From positions 1-40,838 of the forward strand of contig CAYJIH010000013.1 in the NCBI GenBank assembly GCA_964370195.1: a DNA stretch of 40,838 bases, given 5' to 3'. Origin of the DNA: JAAYCI01 sp964370195 (GTDB lineage Bacteria; Bacillota; Clostridia; Oscillospirales; Ruminococcaceae). Each line of letters opens with the position of its first letter. Positions within the stretch are counted from its first letter, which is position 1. Of this stretch, positions 7,595 to 16,726 are shown piece by piece. The notes under the pieces are model-generated. The model was not told the origin of the DNA. It worked only from the letters and a program-made list of their open reading frames with translations, and did no database searches. The position numbers and the translations under genes are program-made.

Positions 7595-7790
7595 GCATAG
7601 CCTACCTTGTTCGATTTGATGTGGCCATAATTATCCTACAGGTTATGAAAAAGGAGCTCGGTGTCGGGCTGTGAATTGCAGACCTCCCGGTTTTGCCGGA
7701 AGAAGGGAGCATGAAACATTCCGCAGAGCGCCGCCCTACTTGGAAGAGTGGGTGATAACTAGGCGACAGACGGCAGGGTGGGTTTATTTT
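7595..7790 (+). ncRNA. ssrS: Probable 6S RNA
   Basis: About 190 nt of non-coding sequence with its own promoter and a terminator downstream. The ends pair: 7601-7609 with 7774-7782 (nine pairs, two of them wobble). The order of elements resembles 6S RNA: closing stem, then GTTCG, GTGGCC and a CCTACAGG segment on the 5' side; on the 3' side a small hairpin (CCCTACTT to AGTGGG) within a CGCC/GGCG pair, just before the closing stem. 6S RNA binds the sigma-70/A holoenzyme and restrains it in stationary phase. The assignment rests on by-eye comparison with the E. coli element order. If it is wrong, this is still an independently transcribed structured RNA. Confidence 0.6.
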
Positions 7791-7816
7791 TATACCAAAA
7801 ACAAAAAAGACGAAAT

Positions 7817-7858
7817 AAAAAAATCGGCAGGCGTGTTGCGCCAAAGGCCGATTTTTTT
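7817..7858. terminator. Bidirectional terminator between the 6S-like RNA and the FapA gene
   Basis: An 11-bp stem of an A-run plus TCGGC pairs with GCCGA plus seven T, with an inner GGCG/CGCC stem. The A-run/T-run symmetry lets it end the plus-strand RNA and the minus-strand FapA transcript. Confidence 0.85.
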
Positions 7859-7873
7859 GTATGTATGGAAAAA

Positions 7874-9271
7874 TTACTCTGCTGTGATGAGCTCGATGTA
7901 TTCGCCATCGCGTTTAAAGCGCACCTTGCCCAGTTTTCTGTCTACGTGGTATTCGCGCGTGTCGATGCTAATCAAAACACCGGGGTGCACACGCACACGG
8001 GCCACCACACCGGCCGCACTAAGGGCATCCATTTTTCGTTTTAAGTTTTGGCGCTCTTGCTCTAGCATACGCAGCACCTTGAGTGTGGCGTCTTTTTTTT
8101 GCACCATTTCAAGATATTCGGGCAAATCTTTGCCTTTTGTGGGCTTTTGTCGGTTCAGCTTTTCTATGGTGGCCATGTTTTGCAAAATTTGCTGCACATC
8201 TTGGTTGCGTTTTTCAATGGATTGGTTTATTTGTGTGTTGCGCGATAATAAGCTTTTTTTCATGCCAACATGAATTTCTGTGCGGTTGTCGCCGTCTCCG
8301 CCAAGTGTTTGGCAAACAACACCGGATGTGGCATAAACTTCGCAGCCACTGATTTGGCCCTGCTTGCCCAAAACGCGCACCTGCCCGCCCGACGTAACTT
8401 CGCAGCCGCGCAAAACAGTGGCACAAACATCGCTACCGGCGTGGAGGCTGGCTTGTTCAAACAGCTGGCCCCAAATGTTTTCTTTTGCGGTTAGCGTGCC
8501 GCGTGCACGCATGCTATGCATGCCGCCGCATAAAAGAATGTTGCGCCCAGCGTCAATGGTGGCCTCTTGGCTTTTGCCGGAAACGTATACACTGCCCGTT
8601 GCGGCAAGCACACTGCCGGCTAAAATGTCGCCCTCCACCACAAGGTTTCCTTCAACAGATAAGGGGCCGTCATCGGCACAAATATCACCTGTAACCGTTA
8701 CGGGCGTAAGCACAAGCGTGCCGTTTACAAAGCGCACGTGGCTGCGCACGGGTGCGCTGTAACGCAGGCCGTCATCGCTTTTTTCAAAGCCACTGCCCTC
8801 CAGCGCGTCGGCTTCTTTTACACTGTGGCGTGTGGGCAGTTCATGTCCGTTTACGCTATATCCCGGTGTGCCCGGTATGGCCGGCATCACTTCCGCCAAA
8901 ACTTTGCCGGCAGGCACTTCGTGTAAAAACGATAAATCGTCTAAAATAAGGCCGCCGTCCGAGCCGGTGCGCACAGAGGCATTTTCCTTTTCTTTCACAT
9001 GCATCTGAAGATAGCCGTCTGTGCCCTCTTGTGCATCGGTGCCACGCGCCACTTCCATCAGTTCATCGCTTTTGCGCTCAAGCAGTGCTTTTTTTATCAT
9101 GTCGTCGCGCAGGCCGTGTGTTACGCCGTTTTCCAAAAGCCATGCGCGCAACCCTTCCTCCGTATAAGGGCAATCTTTTTGTGGTTTTGGTAGCATCACC
9201 CAGGCACGCATCTCATCGGGGCTGATGACCACCTTGCTTCCTTCGCCAAACATTTGTGCCAAATTTTCCAT
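7874..9271 (-). CDS. FapA family (DUF342) polymer-forming protein
   Basis: A 465-residue protein of the FapA/DUF342 family, named from a Vibrio flagellar-pole assembly factor; clostridial members are often outside flagellar loci and their role is unknown. The N-terminal domain has FLHEVPAGKVLAEVMPAIPG and a GYSVNGHELP signature. The middle is a right-handed beta-helix-like run of valine/glycine repeats (about residues 180-340), and the C-terminal third includes a coiled coil (about 350-425). The open frame extends to 9418, but ATG 9271 has GGAAGGA seven bases upstream and starts the conserved region. It is divergent from the Ca2+ ATPase gene. No flagellar gene is in view. Confidence 0.85.
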   Translation of the reverse strand: MENLAQMFGEGSKVVISPDEMRAWVMLPKPQKDCPYTEEGLRAWLLENGVTHGLRDDMIKKALLERKSDELMEVARGTDAQEGTDGYLQMHVKEKENASVRTGSDGGLILDDLSFLHEVPAGKVLAEVMPAIPGTPGYSVNGHELPTRHSVKEADALEGSGFEKSDDGLRYSAPVRSHVRFVNGTLVLTPVTVTGDICADDGPLSVEGNLVVEGDILAGSVLAATGSVYVSGKSQEATIDAGRNILLCGGMHSMRARGTLTAKENIWGQLFEQASLHAGSDVCATVLRGCEVTSGGQVRVLGKQGQISGCEVYATSGVVCQTLGGDGDNRTEIHVGMKKSLLSRNTQINQSIEKRNQDVQQILQNMATIEKLNRQKPTKGKDLPEYLEMVQKKDATLKVLRMLEQERQNLKRKMDALSAAGVVARVRVHPGVLISIDTREYHVDRKLGKVRFKRDGEYIELITAE

Positions 9272-9349
9272 GCGCTGTTCCTTCCTCTCATGCTCGAGAA
9301 TGGTTATCATTGCGTCACATTTTGCGTCGGATTTTTTTATGTTCTTTCT

Positions 9350-9379
9350 ATTATAGACTAAAAAACACGGAATGTGCAA
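9350..9379 (-). promoter_or_regulatory. Sigma-A promoter of the FapA-like gene
   Basis: Minus-strand TTGCAC (9374-9379) and TATAAT (9350-9355) with an 18-base spacer. The implied leader of about 70 nt contains no obvious structure. Confidence 0.7.
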
Positions 9380-9460
9380 TCTTTTTTTATACATTAAAAT
9401 ACAGACAGCACCCTGCATTTATGGTATATTAAATATATATGCCTAAAGGAGGAACAATGT

Positions 9461-12103
9461 ATGAGTGATTACAGCCAGCAGTTGCAGGCGCTGATAAAAG
9501 AAAAGAGTGTAAATGTGGAGCATGGCCTTTCCGGCGAGGAGGCAAAAAAGCGTTTGGCCGAGCATGGCGAAAACCGCTTGGCACAGGCAAAACAAAAAAG
9601 TTTGTTTGCACGCTTTTTGTTGCAATTTAAGGACCCCATGATTTTGATATTGCTTGGCGCCGCCGTGGTAAGCTTTGTGGTGGCTTTAAATGGGCACGAC
9701 CCCAATGAGTTTTTTGAACCGGCGCTGATTTTGCTGATTGTTGTGGCAAATGCCGTTTTAAGTTTAAGCCAAGAAAGCCGTGCAGAAAAAGCACTGGAGG
9801 CACTGAAGGACCTTTCGGCCCCGCATGCGCGCGTGTTGCGTGATGGTGAAGAGGAAAAAGTGGACGCGGTGCAGCTTGTGCCGGGTGATGTGGTGCTGAT
9901 TGAAGCGGGCGACTTTATCCCGGCAGATGGCCGTCTTTTAGAAAGTGCCAGCTTGAAGTGCGAGGAAAGTGCGCTAACGGGCGAAAGTGTGCCAAGTGAA
10001 AAACAGGCCGAAGCCGAAGTGCAAGAAAATGCGCCCTTGGGCGACCGTTTGAACATGGTGTACACAGGGTGCAGTGTAAGTTACGGCAGGGCGAAATTTT
10101 TGGTAACAGCCACCGGGATGAACACGGAAATGGGGCGCATTGCCGGCCTGTTAAACGCCGAAGAAGGGGGCGCCACACCGCTGCAGCAAAAATTGGCTAA
10201 ATTGTCGCGCTTGCTGGGGATTATGGCCTTGGGCGTGTGTGTGGCAATTTTCATCATGGGCATTGCGTTTGGCATGCCGTTGATTGAAATTTTTATGACA
10301 GCGGTGTCGCTGGCGGTGTCGGCCATACCGGAGGGGCTTCCGGCGATTGTAACCATTGTTTTGGCCATTGGTGTGCAGCGCATGGTGAAGAAAAATGCAA
10401 TTATTCGCCGTTTGCCTGCGGTGGAAACCTTGGGGTCTGCCTCGGTGGTGTGCAGCGATAAAACAGGCACATTAACGCAAAACCGCATGACATTAACGAA
10501 AGTGTTTAGCGCCGAAAGTGGCAAAATGGAGGACATTGGAAGCGAAAACGGGGAAGCGGCAAAAAAACTGCTTGCCCATGCAACGCTGTGCTGTGATGGC
10601 AGCATTGGTGTGGACGAAGAGGGCAATGAGGAACTGCTTGGAGATCCAACCGAGACATCGATTGTAAAAGCGGCGCTGCAAAATGGGATGCCGAAAGATG
10701 ATTTGGCAGAACTGTATCCGCGTGTGGGCGAAGTGCCGTTTGATTCTGACCGCAAACGGATGAGTGTGATTTGCGAGTTTGACGGAAAACTGCGTGTAAT
10801 TACAAAAGGTGCGTTTGATTCGCTGGCGCCTTGTTGCAAGTCGTTTGACGAAAAAGCGGCCGCAAAGCGTGTGGATGAGATGAGCGAAAATGCTTTGCGC
10901 GTGCTGGCGGTGGCTTATAAAGACATCAGCGAGCTGCCCGAAACGCTGGATAGCGATCACGTGGAAAATGAACTGCAGTTTTTGGGCCTTGTAGGCATGA
11001 TAGACCCACCGCGACCCGAAGTGCGCGACGCTGTGGCCGTGTGCCGCAAAGCAGGCATTCGCCCTGTGATGATTACAGGGGACCATGTGGTAACGGCCGC
11101 GGCCATCGCAAAAGACCTTGGGATGCTGCGCGAAGGCGAGGCCACATTAACCGGGGCAGAACTTGCAAAATTAAGCGAAGAAGAACTGGACGCACAGGTG
11201 GAAAATATTTCGGTGTATGCGCGTGTGTCGCCCGAAGATAAAATTCGGATTGTAAAGGCATGGCAAAAACGTGGCGAAGTGGTGTCGATGACGGGCGATG
11301 GTGTAAACGATGCGCCGGCGCTGAAAGCGGCAGACATTGGCTGCGCTATGGGCATTACGGGCACCGATGTTGCCAAGGGTGCCGCAGATATGACATTGAC
11401 CGATGATAATTTCACTACCATTGTAGATGCCGTAAAAGAGGGGCGTGGTATTTACGATAATATTCGTAAAACCGTTGGTTTCTTGCTTGGCACAAACATT
11501 GGCGAGGTGTTTACGGTTTTGCTGGCGATGATTCTCTTTCGGGTAAGCCCACTTTTAAGCATGCAGCTGCTGTGGATTAACCTTGTTACAGACAGCCTGC
11601 CCGCCATTGCCCTGGGCCGCGAAGCCGTAGAAGACGAAGTGATGCAGGCAAAGCCACGCCCAAAAGATGAAAGCATTTTTGCACACCAATTGGGCGCACA
11701 AGTGCTTTTACAAGGTGTGATGTTTGCGGCGCTTACGCTGGGCGCGTTTGCCATTGGTTATGCGGTTACACCACAGCCCGAGGGGCTGCATGTGGCACGT
11801 ACAATGGCGTTTTTAACACTGGCACAATCGCAAATTTTCCATGCGTTTAATATGCGCTCGCGTCACAGCATTTTTACCATTGGCGTGTTTACAAACAAGT
11901 ATTTAAACGGCGCTGCCTTGTTAAGCCTGGGCCTCACGTTGCTTGTGGCCTTTGTGCCGCCGCTTGCCACGGCATTTTCGTTGGCACCATTGTCGCCTGT
12001 TCTTTACTTGCTTGTGCTGGCGTTGTCGCTCATTCCCATTCCTGTTTTGGAAATTTCTAAGGCGACCGGCTTTTTACGTCACGAAAAGCACCTGCGCAAA
12101 TAG
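9461..12103 (+). CDS. Calcium-translocating P-type ATPase (P2A/SERCA-like)
   Basis: An 880-residue cation pump that uses ATP to export Ca2+ from the cytoplasm. All P2 signatures are present: an N-terminal cation-ATPase domain, TGES at 173-176 (actuator), PEGLP at 290-294 in helix 4, the phosphorylated Asp333 in CSDKTGTLTQN, and TGDGVND at 611-617. About ten hydrophobic segments are visible, with four in the C-terminal block. The start ATG 9461 has AAAGGAGG ten bases upstream; an ATG three bases earlier runs into a stop at once. The ion is inferred from similarity to SERCA/PMR1-type bacterial pumps; Mn2+ is possible. It is divergent from the FapA-like gene, and the FtsX-type gene follows after 45 bp. 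Confidence 0.93.
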   Translation: MSDYSQQLQALIKEKSVNVEHGLSGEEAKKRLAEHGENRLAQAKQKSLFARFLLQFKDPMILILLGAAVVSFVVALNGHDPNEFFEPALILLIVVANAVLSLSQESRAEKALEALKDLSAPHARVLRDGEEEKVDAVQLVPGDVVLIEAGDFIPADGRLLESASLKCEESALTGESVPSEKQAEAEVQENAPLGDRLNMVYTGCSVSYGRAKFLVTATGMNTEMGRIAGLLNAEEGGATPLQQKLAKLSRLLGIMALGVCVAIFIMGIAFGMPLIEIFMTAVSLAVSAIPEGLPAIVTIVLAIGVQRMVKKNAIIRRLPAVETLGSASVVCSDKTGTLTQNRMTLTKVFSAESGKMEDIGSENGEAAKKLLAHATLCCDGSIGVDEEGNEELLGDPTETSIVKAALQNGMPKDDLAELYPRVGEVPFDSDRKRMSVICEFDGKLRVITKGAFDSLAPCCKSFDEKAAAKRVDEMSENALRVLAVAYKDISELPETLDSDHVENELQFLGLVGMIDPPRPEVRDAVAVCRKAGIRPVMITGDHVVTAAAIAKDLGMLREGEATLTGAELAKLSEEELDAQVENISVYARVSPEDKIRIVKAWQKRGEVVSMTGDGVNDAPALKAADIGCAMGITGTDVAKGAADMTLTDDNFTTIVDAVKEGRGIYDNIRKTVGFLLGTNIGEVFTVLLAMILFRVSPLLSMQLLWINLVTDSLPAIALGREAVEDEVMQAKPRPKDESIFAHQLGAQVLLQGVMFAALTLGAFAIGYAVTPQPEGLHVARTMAFLTLAQSQIFHAFNMRSRHSIFTIGVFTNKYLNGAALLSLGLTLLVAFVPPLATAFSLAPLSPVLYLLVLALSLIPIPVLEISKATGFLRHEKHLRK

Positions 12104-12148
12104 ACATTATTTCGCAAAATCCTTCCCCGAAAGGCGGTTATTTAGCCC

Positions 12149-15100
12149 ATGCGAACCTTGCTTAAAAGTTTGCGGCGCGAATTGCGCTCTAGCCTCAGTC
12201 GATTTGTGGCCATTTTTGCCATCACGGCTTTGGGGGGCAGTTTTTTCGTTGGCTTAACGTCGGTTGGGCCAGACATGCTACACACAGCCACACAGTATTA
12301 CGAAGAAAATCGCCTGGCCGATTACCGCCTGCTATCCACCTTTGGGTTTACGCAGGAGGATGTTACGGCCCTTATAGAAACAGGCGATTATTCGTCTGTT
12401 TCGGCAGGATATGGCCTGGATGTGCTTGTGGAGGATGAGGGGCGCCCTGTGCCGGTGCGTCTCCATAGTGTGCCTGCAGGGCAAACCGACGAAAACGCCT
12501 TAAACCGCCCGGAAATTTTAGAGGGGCGTTATCCTGTGTCTGCCAATGAATGCCTTGCCGATGCAGCCAGCGGCGAGCAAATTGGGGATGTAATTACATT
12601 GTCGCCGGAAAACGAAACCGACACAACAGATTTGTTGGCAGTGGATACATTTACGGTTGTGGGCATCGCAGAGTCTCCCTATTATATCTATCACACGCGT
12701 GGAAACACAGAGCTTGGGGACGGCCAACTCAGCCGTTTTTACCTCGTGCCGGAAAGCGCCTTTGATTCGGAATATTATCTGGAGGTGTTTTTGCGTGACG
12801 CCGCCGCTGAGGGGCTAGATAGTTTCAGCGATGCGTATGACGACACGCAGCAGGCTGGGGAGGCGCGCCTGGAGGTGTTTGCAAACGAGCGCGAACAAGT
12901 GCGTTATCACGACATTTTAGAGGAAGCCGAAATAGAGCTTGCCGATGCACGTGCAGAACTTGCAGACGGTGAAGTGGATTTGCAGCAGGCACGAGAAGAA
13001 GCGGATGCCGAGTTTGCCGACGCTGAAGCGGAAATAGCCGATGCCGAGGCCGAGCTTCTGAGCGGTCAGGATGAATTGGAAGCAGGCCGTAGCGAGTTGA
13101 CGGCAGCGCGAAACGCGTTGGAATCCGGCCGCCAAGAATTGGCACAGCAAACCGCGCTTTTGCAAAGCGGGCAAGCGGCGCAGGCCGAAGGGCAGGCGCA
13201 ATACAATGCCGGCAGTGCACAGCTGGCAAGTGAGCGTGAGGCACTGCTTGCAGGGCAAGCGGCGTACGAAACCGGCCTTGCACAGTATAATGCAGGCCTT
13301 GCGCAGTATAACGAAGGTGTTGCAGCCTTGCAGGCAGGCGATGCTGCCCTGGGCGATTTGCGCGTGGCGGCAACGGAAAAAAATGATTTATACAATGCAC
13401 AAAATGAAGTGCTGGCACGTGTGCAAAGCACACGAAATACCCTTGCGGCAGGGCTAACAAGCCTGCAAGGATATACGGTAGCAGAGATTGATGCGTATAA
13501 ACAGCAAACAGATGCTTTGTTGGGGCAATTGAACGCGGTGCTTGCAGTGTTGCCACAAAATTCTGCGCAGATAACGGCGTTGACAGAAGCACGAGATGAC
13601 ATGGGTGCGGCCAATAGCAGTATGGATGCAACAAATTTTGATGGCAACCGCAGCACAATTGAAGCAGCTGTGCAAGCAGCTGTTACGGCCCTAGATGCGG
13701 AAGTGACAGCCGAAACAGCCTCGCTGGCACCGCTAAAGGCCGAGGCCGAGGCTTTGCAGGCAGAGGTGCAAACGCTGGATGCGACGTTGCAGGCGCAGCG
13801 CACTGCCTTGGAAGCGACCCGTGTAACACTGGAGCAAAGCATGTCACAACTGCAAACGAGCTATGCACAGCTGCAAGCGGGCATGGCCGCCTTTACACAA
13901 GGGGAAGCCGCGCTTTCCGCTGCCGCAGAACAACTGGCACAAGGCGAGGCCGAACTGATGCAGGGGAGTGCTTTGCTTGGTGCAGGAAACGCCCAAATGG
14001 GAAGCGCCGAAGCCGAAATAGCCACAGGGGAAACCGAATTGGCCGAAGCGGAAGCAGAATTGGCCGACGGCTGGGCAGAACTGGCAGAGGGACGACAAGA
14101 GTTGGCTGATGCACGCGCCGAAGCAGAAGTGGAATTTGCCGATGCTGAAGCGGAAATTGCCGATGCCAAAGCGGAAATTGCCGATGCCGAAGCAGAACTT
14201 GCCGATTTGGACGAGCCGGAGTGGTTTGTGCAAACGCGCGAAAGCCAGCCCGGTTACGGCAGTTATATAGGCAGTGTAGACAGCTTGCGTGCCTTGGCAG
14301 GGGTGTTCCCGGTGTTCTTTTTCCTTGTTTCTACGCTCGTTTGCCTCACCACGATGACACGGATGGTAGAGGAAAAACGCACACAGATAGGCACATTAAA
14401 GGCGCTTGGCTACTCTAAGGGGGCCATTGCGTTTGAATATTTGTTCTACGGCACAGCCGCCAGCCTTTCGGGCGCTGTGGTGGGGGCGGCCATTGGCATC
14501 ACCGTGTTCCCCATTATTTTGTTCGAAGCGTACTCTTTGATGTACAACATGCCGCCGCTGGTGCTAGCCATACATCCAGTGTATGTGCCGTTAAGCATTG
14601 GTGTAAGTGTGTTAAGCACAGCGGGCGCAACGTTGGCGGCTTGCCTTGGAGAACTGCACAGTGTGCCGGCTGTACTCATGCGGCCAAAAGCACCGCGTGC
14701 AGGCAAACGCATTTTGTTAGAGCGCATTCGCCCTGTGTGGCGGCGCATGAATTTCATTCAAAAAGTGACGAGCCGCAACATCTTCCGCTACAAAAAACGC
14801 TTTTTTATGACAGTGATTGGCGTGTCGGGGTGTACGGCACTGCTTCTCACAGGGTTTGGTCTTAACGATACAATCGGCCGCGTGATTCCATTGCAGTTTG
14901 ATAAAATCAACAATTACGATGCAACACTTGTGTTGTCAGAGCCTTCGTTTGCGGCCGAGGAAACAACACTAAACGAAAATTTGTCGGCGCTGGGGCAGGC
15001 ACTTTATCTCGACCAATACAGTGTGGAAGTGACATTTGGTGAAGAAAAAAGTGGCGATACAGCAGTGTATATGTTGGTTCCGGAAGAAACGGAACGCCTG

Positions 15101-15883
15101 GAAGATTTCCTGCGGTTTTATGAGCCCACAACAGAAGATCCTTTTGTTTTAAACGATGCGGGCGTGGTGCTTACGCAAAAATTGGCCGACATATTGGGCG
15201 CAAAAGCGGGCGCGGAAGTATCGCTTGTATACGACGATGTAGCGTATGCTGTTCCGGTGGCGGCCGTGACAGAAAATTACTTTAGCAACTATGTGTACAT
15301 TTCGCCCGTGCTGTACGAAGAACTGCTGGGGGAAGCGCCTGAATTTGACAGTGTATGGCTGAAAACAGCGGATGGGATCAACACGCAAACCGCATTGGAA
15401 ACGGCCATGGAAGACGAAAACGTGCTGGGCGCAATTGATTCGGCAGATTTTCGCCGGGAATTCTCCGACATGATGGAGGGGCTGGATGCCGTGGTGCTTT
15501 TGGCCATTGTATCGGCAGGCGCGCTGGGGGTGGTGGTGCTTTATAACCTCACAAACATCAATATCACCGAACGTACGCGCGAAATTGCCACACTAAAGGT
15601 ATTGGGTTTTTACCCGCGAGAGTTTGCGGCGTATGTGTACCGCGAAAGTTTTGTGCTTACAATGCTGGGCTCGCTTTTTGGGCTGTTGCTGGGTGTGGTG
15701 TTGCATCGGTTTGTAATGCAGGCCGCCTTGGTAGACGACCTTCTGTTTGTGCCTTACATTGCACCGCTTAGTTACGTGCTTTCGGTGGTGTTTACGCTTG
15801 TGTCGCTTGCCATTGTGGACGCGATGATGCTGCGAAATTTATACAAAATAGATACGGTGGAAAGCTTAAAATCTACCGAGTGA
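12149..15883 (+). CDS. Large FtsX/MacB-type ABC permease with a very long coiled coil
   Basis: A 1244-residue membrane protein. Helix 1 (about 21-43, SRFVAIFAITALGGSFFVG) is followed by an extracytoplasmic MacB-like domain. A Glu/Ala/Gln-rich coiled coil of roughly 430 residues (about 255-690) is built of ELADA/EIADAEAEL and QYNAGLAQYNEG-type repeats like those of YhgE/Pip-type proteins. Then come two FtsX permease blocks with transmembrane segments near 713-800 and 1111-1235. Family members form efflux or mechanotransmission complexes with an ABC ATPase. No ATPase gene is adjacent, which is unusual. The ribosome site is weak (AAGGCGG about 12 bases upstream). It lies 45 bp after the ATPase gene and 13 bp before the folate gene. 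Confidence 0.87.
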   Translation: MRTLLKSLRRELRSSLSRFVAIFAITALGGSFFVGLTSVGPDMLHTATQYYEENRLADYRLLSTFGFTQEDVTALIETGDYSSVSAGYGLDVLVEDEGRPVPVRLHSVPAGQTDENALNRPEILEGRYPVSANECLADAASGEQIGDVITLSPENETDTTDLLAVDTFTVVGIAESPYYIYHTRGNTELGDGQLSRFYLVPESAFDSEYYLEVFLRDAAAEGLDSFSDAYDDTQQAGEARLEVFANEREQVRYHDILEEAEIELADARAELADGEVDLQQAREEADAEFADAEAEIADAEAELLSGQDELEAGRSELTAARNALESGRQELAQQTALLQSGQAAQAEGQAQYNAGSAQLASEREALLAGQAAYETGLAQYNAGLAQYNEGVAALQAGDAALGDLRVAATEKNDLYNAQNEVLARVQSTRNTLAAGLTSLQGYTVAEIDAYKQQTDALLGQLNAVLAVLPQNSAQITALTEARDDMGAANSSMDATNFDGNRSTIEAAVQAAVTALDAEVTAETASLAPLKAEAEALQAEVQTLDATLQAQRTALEATRVTLEQSMSQLQTSYAQLQAGMAAFTQGEAALSAAAEQLAQGEAELMQGSALLGAGNAQMGSAEAEIATGETELAEAEAELADGWAELAEGRQELADARAEAEVEFADAEAEIADAKAEIADAEAELADLDEPEWFVQTRESQPGYGSYIGSVDSLRALAGVFPVFFFLVSTLVCLTTMTRMVEEKRTQIGTLKALGYSKGAIAFEYLFYGTAASLSGAVVGAAIGITVFPIILFEAYSLMYNMPPLVLAIHPVYVPLSIGVSVLSTAGATLAACLGELHSVPAVLMRPKAPRAGKRILLERIRPVWRRMNFIQKVTSRNIFRYKKRFFMTVIGVSGCTALLLTGFGLNDTIGRVIPLQFDKINNYDATLVLSEPSFAAEETTLNENLSALGQALYLDQYSVEVTFGEEKSGDTAVYMLVPEETERLEDFLRFYEPTTEDPFVLNDAGVVLTQKLADILGAKAGAEVSLVYDDVAYAVPVAAVTENYFSNYVYISPVLYEELLGEAPEFDSVWLKTADGINTQTALETAMEDENVLGAIDSADFRREFSDMMEGLDAVVLLAIVSAGALGVVVLYNLTNINITERTREIATLKVLGFYPREFAAYVYRESFVLTMLGSLFGLLLGVVLHRFVMQAALVDDLLFVPYIAPLSYVLSVVFTLVSLAIVDAMMLRNLYKIDTVESLKSTE

Positions 15884-15896
15884 TGAGGCGATGTTT

Positions 15897-16466
15897 ATGA
15901 CGATTTACGATGCAAAAAAGGTGGCGCGCCAAGAGGCCTTGCAGCGCTGCGAGGCACTGACGGCTTCGCAAGTGGCACAAAGCAATGAGGCATTGTTTTG
16001 CCATTTAACACAACTGGAAGAATTGCAAACGGCACAGCGTGTTTTTTGTTATGTGAGCGTGAAGAAGGAGCCCGATACACGCCGCTTAATTTCACAGCTG
16101 CTTTGTATGGGGAAAACCGTGGCAGTGCCACGGTGCGAAACAGAAAGCATCATGCATGCGCACGAAATTACTTCGTTTGATGCGTTGCAGCCGGTGCGTT
16201 TTGGCCTTTTAGAGCCACCGAAAACGGCCCCTTACCTTGCACCCGAAGCATTTGATCTTGTGCTGGCCCCGTGTGTGGCCGTCACGAAGGAGGGGCACCG
16301 GCTTGGGCATGGCGCCGGTTATTACGATCGCTTCTTAGCCAAAACAAATTGCCCCATTCTTTGCCTTTGCTACGAGGCTTTGTTGTTTGATACTTTGCCG
16401 TGTGATACGTTCGATTTGCGCATGGATTTGGTGCAAACAGAAGAGACGCTGTATCGCTGTAAGTAG
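15897..16466 (+). CDS. 5-formyltetrahydrofolate cyclo-ligase
   Basis: Cytoplasmic enzyme (189-191 residues) that converts 5-formyl-THF to 5,10-methenyl-THF with ATP, recovering a storage or inhibitory folate into one-carbon metabolism. The family signature LGHGAGYYDRFL is present near residue 140, and basic N-terminal residues (KKVARQEAL) match the ATP site region. ATG codons exist at 15891 and 15897; GAGG is two bases from the first and eight from the second, so the second is preferred. It follows the permease gene by about 13 bp and is probably co-transcribed. One-carbon folate chemistry links loosely to the formate dehydrogenase further on. Confidence 0.9.
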   Translation: MTIYDAKKVARQEALQRCEALTASQVAQSNEALFCHLTQLEELQTAQRVFCYVSVKKEPDTRRLISQLLCMGKTVAVPRCETESIMHAHEITSFDALQPVRFGLLEPPKTAPYLAPEAFDLVLAPCVAVTKEGHRLGHGAGYYDRFLAKTNCPILCLCYEALLFDTLPCDTFDLRMDLVQTEETLYRCK

Positions 16467-16536
16467 AAAACATGCAATGCGCCTACTTGCATGTGCTAAA
16501 AAAGTTGAAATGCGGGATTATTTAAAGGGAAATGCC

Positions 16537-16704
16537 CTATAGGCTGCCCATAAAGCACGCATTGCGTCGTCAGGCGGCAAACTGCCGCGGCAGCTACATA
16601 TCGCATTGTTGCGCCTTTGCAGCATTTTTTGCTTTTTCGCACTTGCCGCTTTTTTGTCGCTCTGTCGTTTTTTGCCAATCTAAAGGGAAAAGCCCTTTTA
16701 TTAC
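16537..16704 (+). repeat. Dispersed intergenic repeat, copy A
   Basis: Non-coding sequence that aligns over its whole length with 33592-33763. Shared blocks include ATTGCGTCGT, TTGCGC(C/T)TTTGC, TATTTTTTGC/CATTTTTTGC and a T-rich tail. It can close on itself through AG + GGCAAA (16572-16581) with TTTGCC + CT (16671-16681). It contains the 12-bp palindrome CTGCCGCGGCAG (16582-16593) and ends in a terminator-like hairpin (16682-16698). It follows the folate gene directly. Open frames on both strands are artefacts of the repeat. It may be a structured RNA or a small mobile repeat; the orientation given is arbitrary. Confidence 0.75.
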
Positions 16705-16726
16705 ACTTAATTAAGGATGTATAAGT

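Noticed and set aside
7874..9271. Flagellar function for the FapA-like protein
   Set aside because: The family name comes from Vibrio. No flagellar or chemotaxis gene is nearby, so only the family is reported.
12825..13842. Long minus-strand open frames (258-277 codons) inside the FtsX-type gene
   Set aside because: They are shadows of the Glu/Ala/Gln-rich coiled-coil codons. Their translations are compositionally biased and lack start signals.
12905..14220. Tandem DNA repeats in the FtsX-type gene
   Set aside because: The periodicity is at the protein level (coiled-coil heptads and ADAEAE units). The codons vary, so there is no exact DNA tandem array.
16496..16714. Two roughly 60-residue ORFs, one on each strand, in repeat copy A
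   Set aside because: They lie wholly in a dispersed repeat, and copy B does not keep the frames intact. They are artefacts of the repeat sequence.
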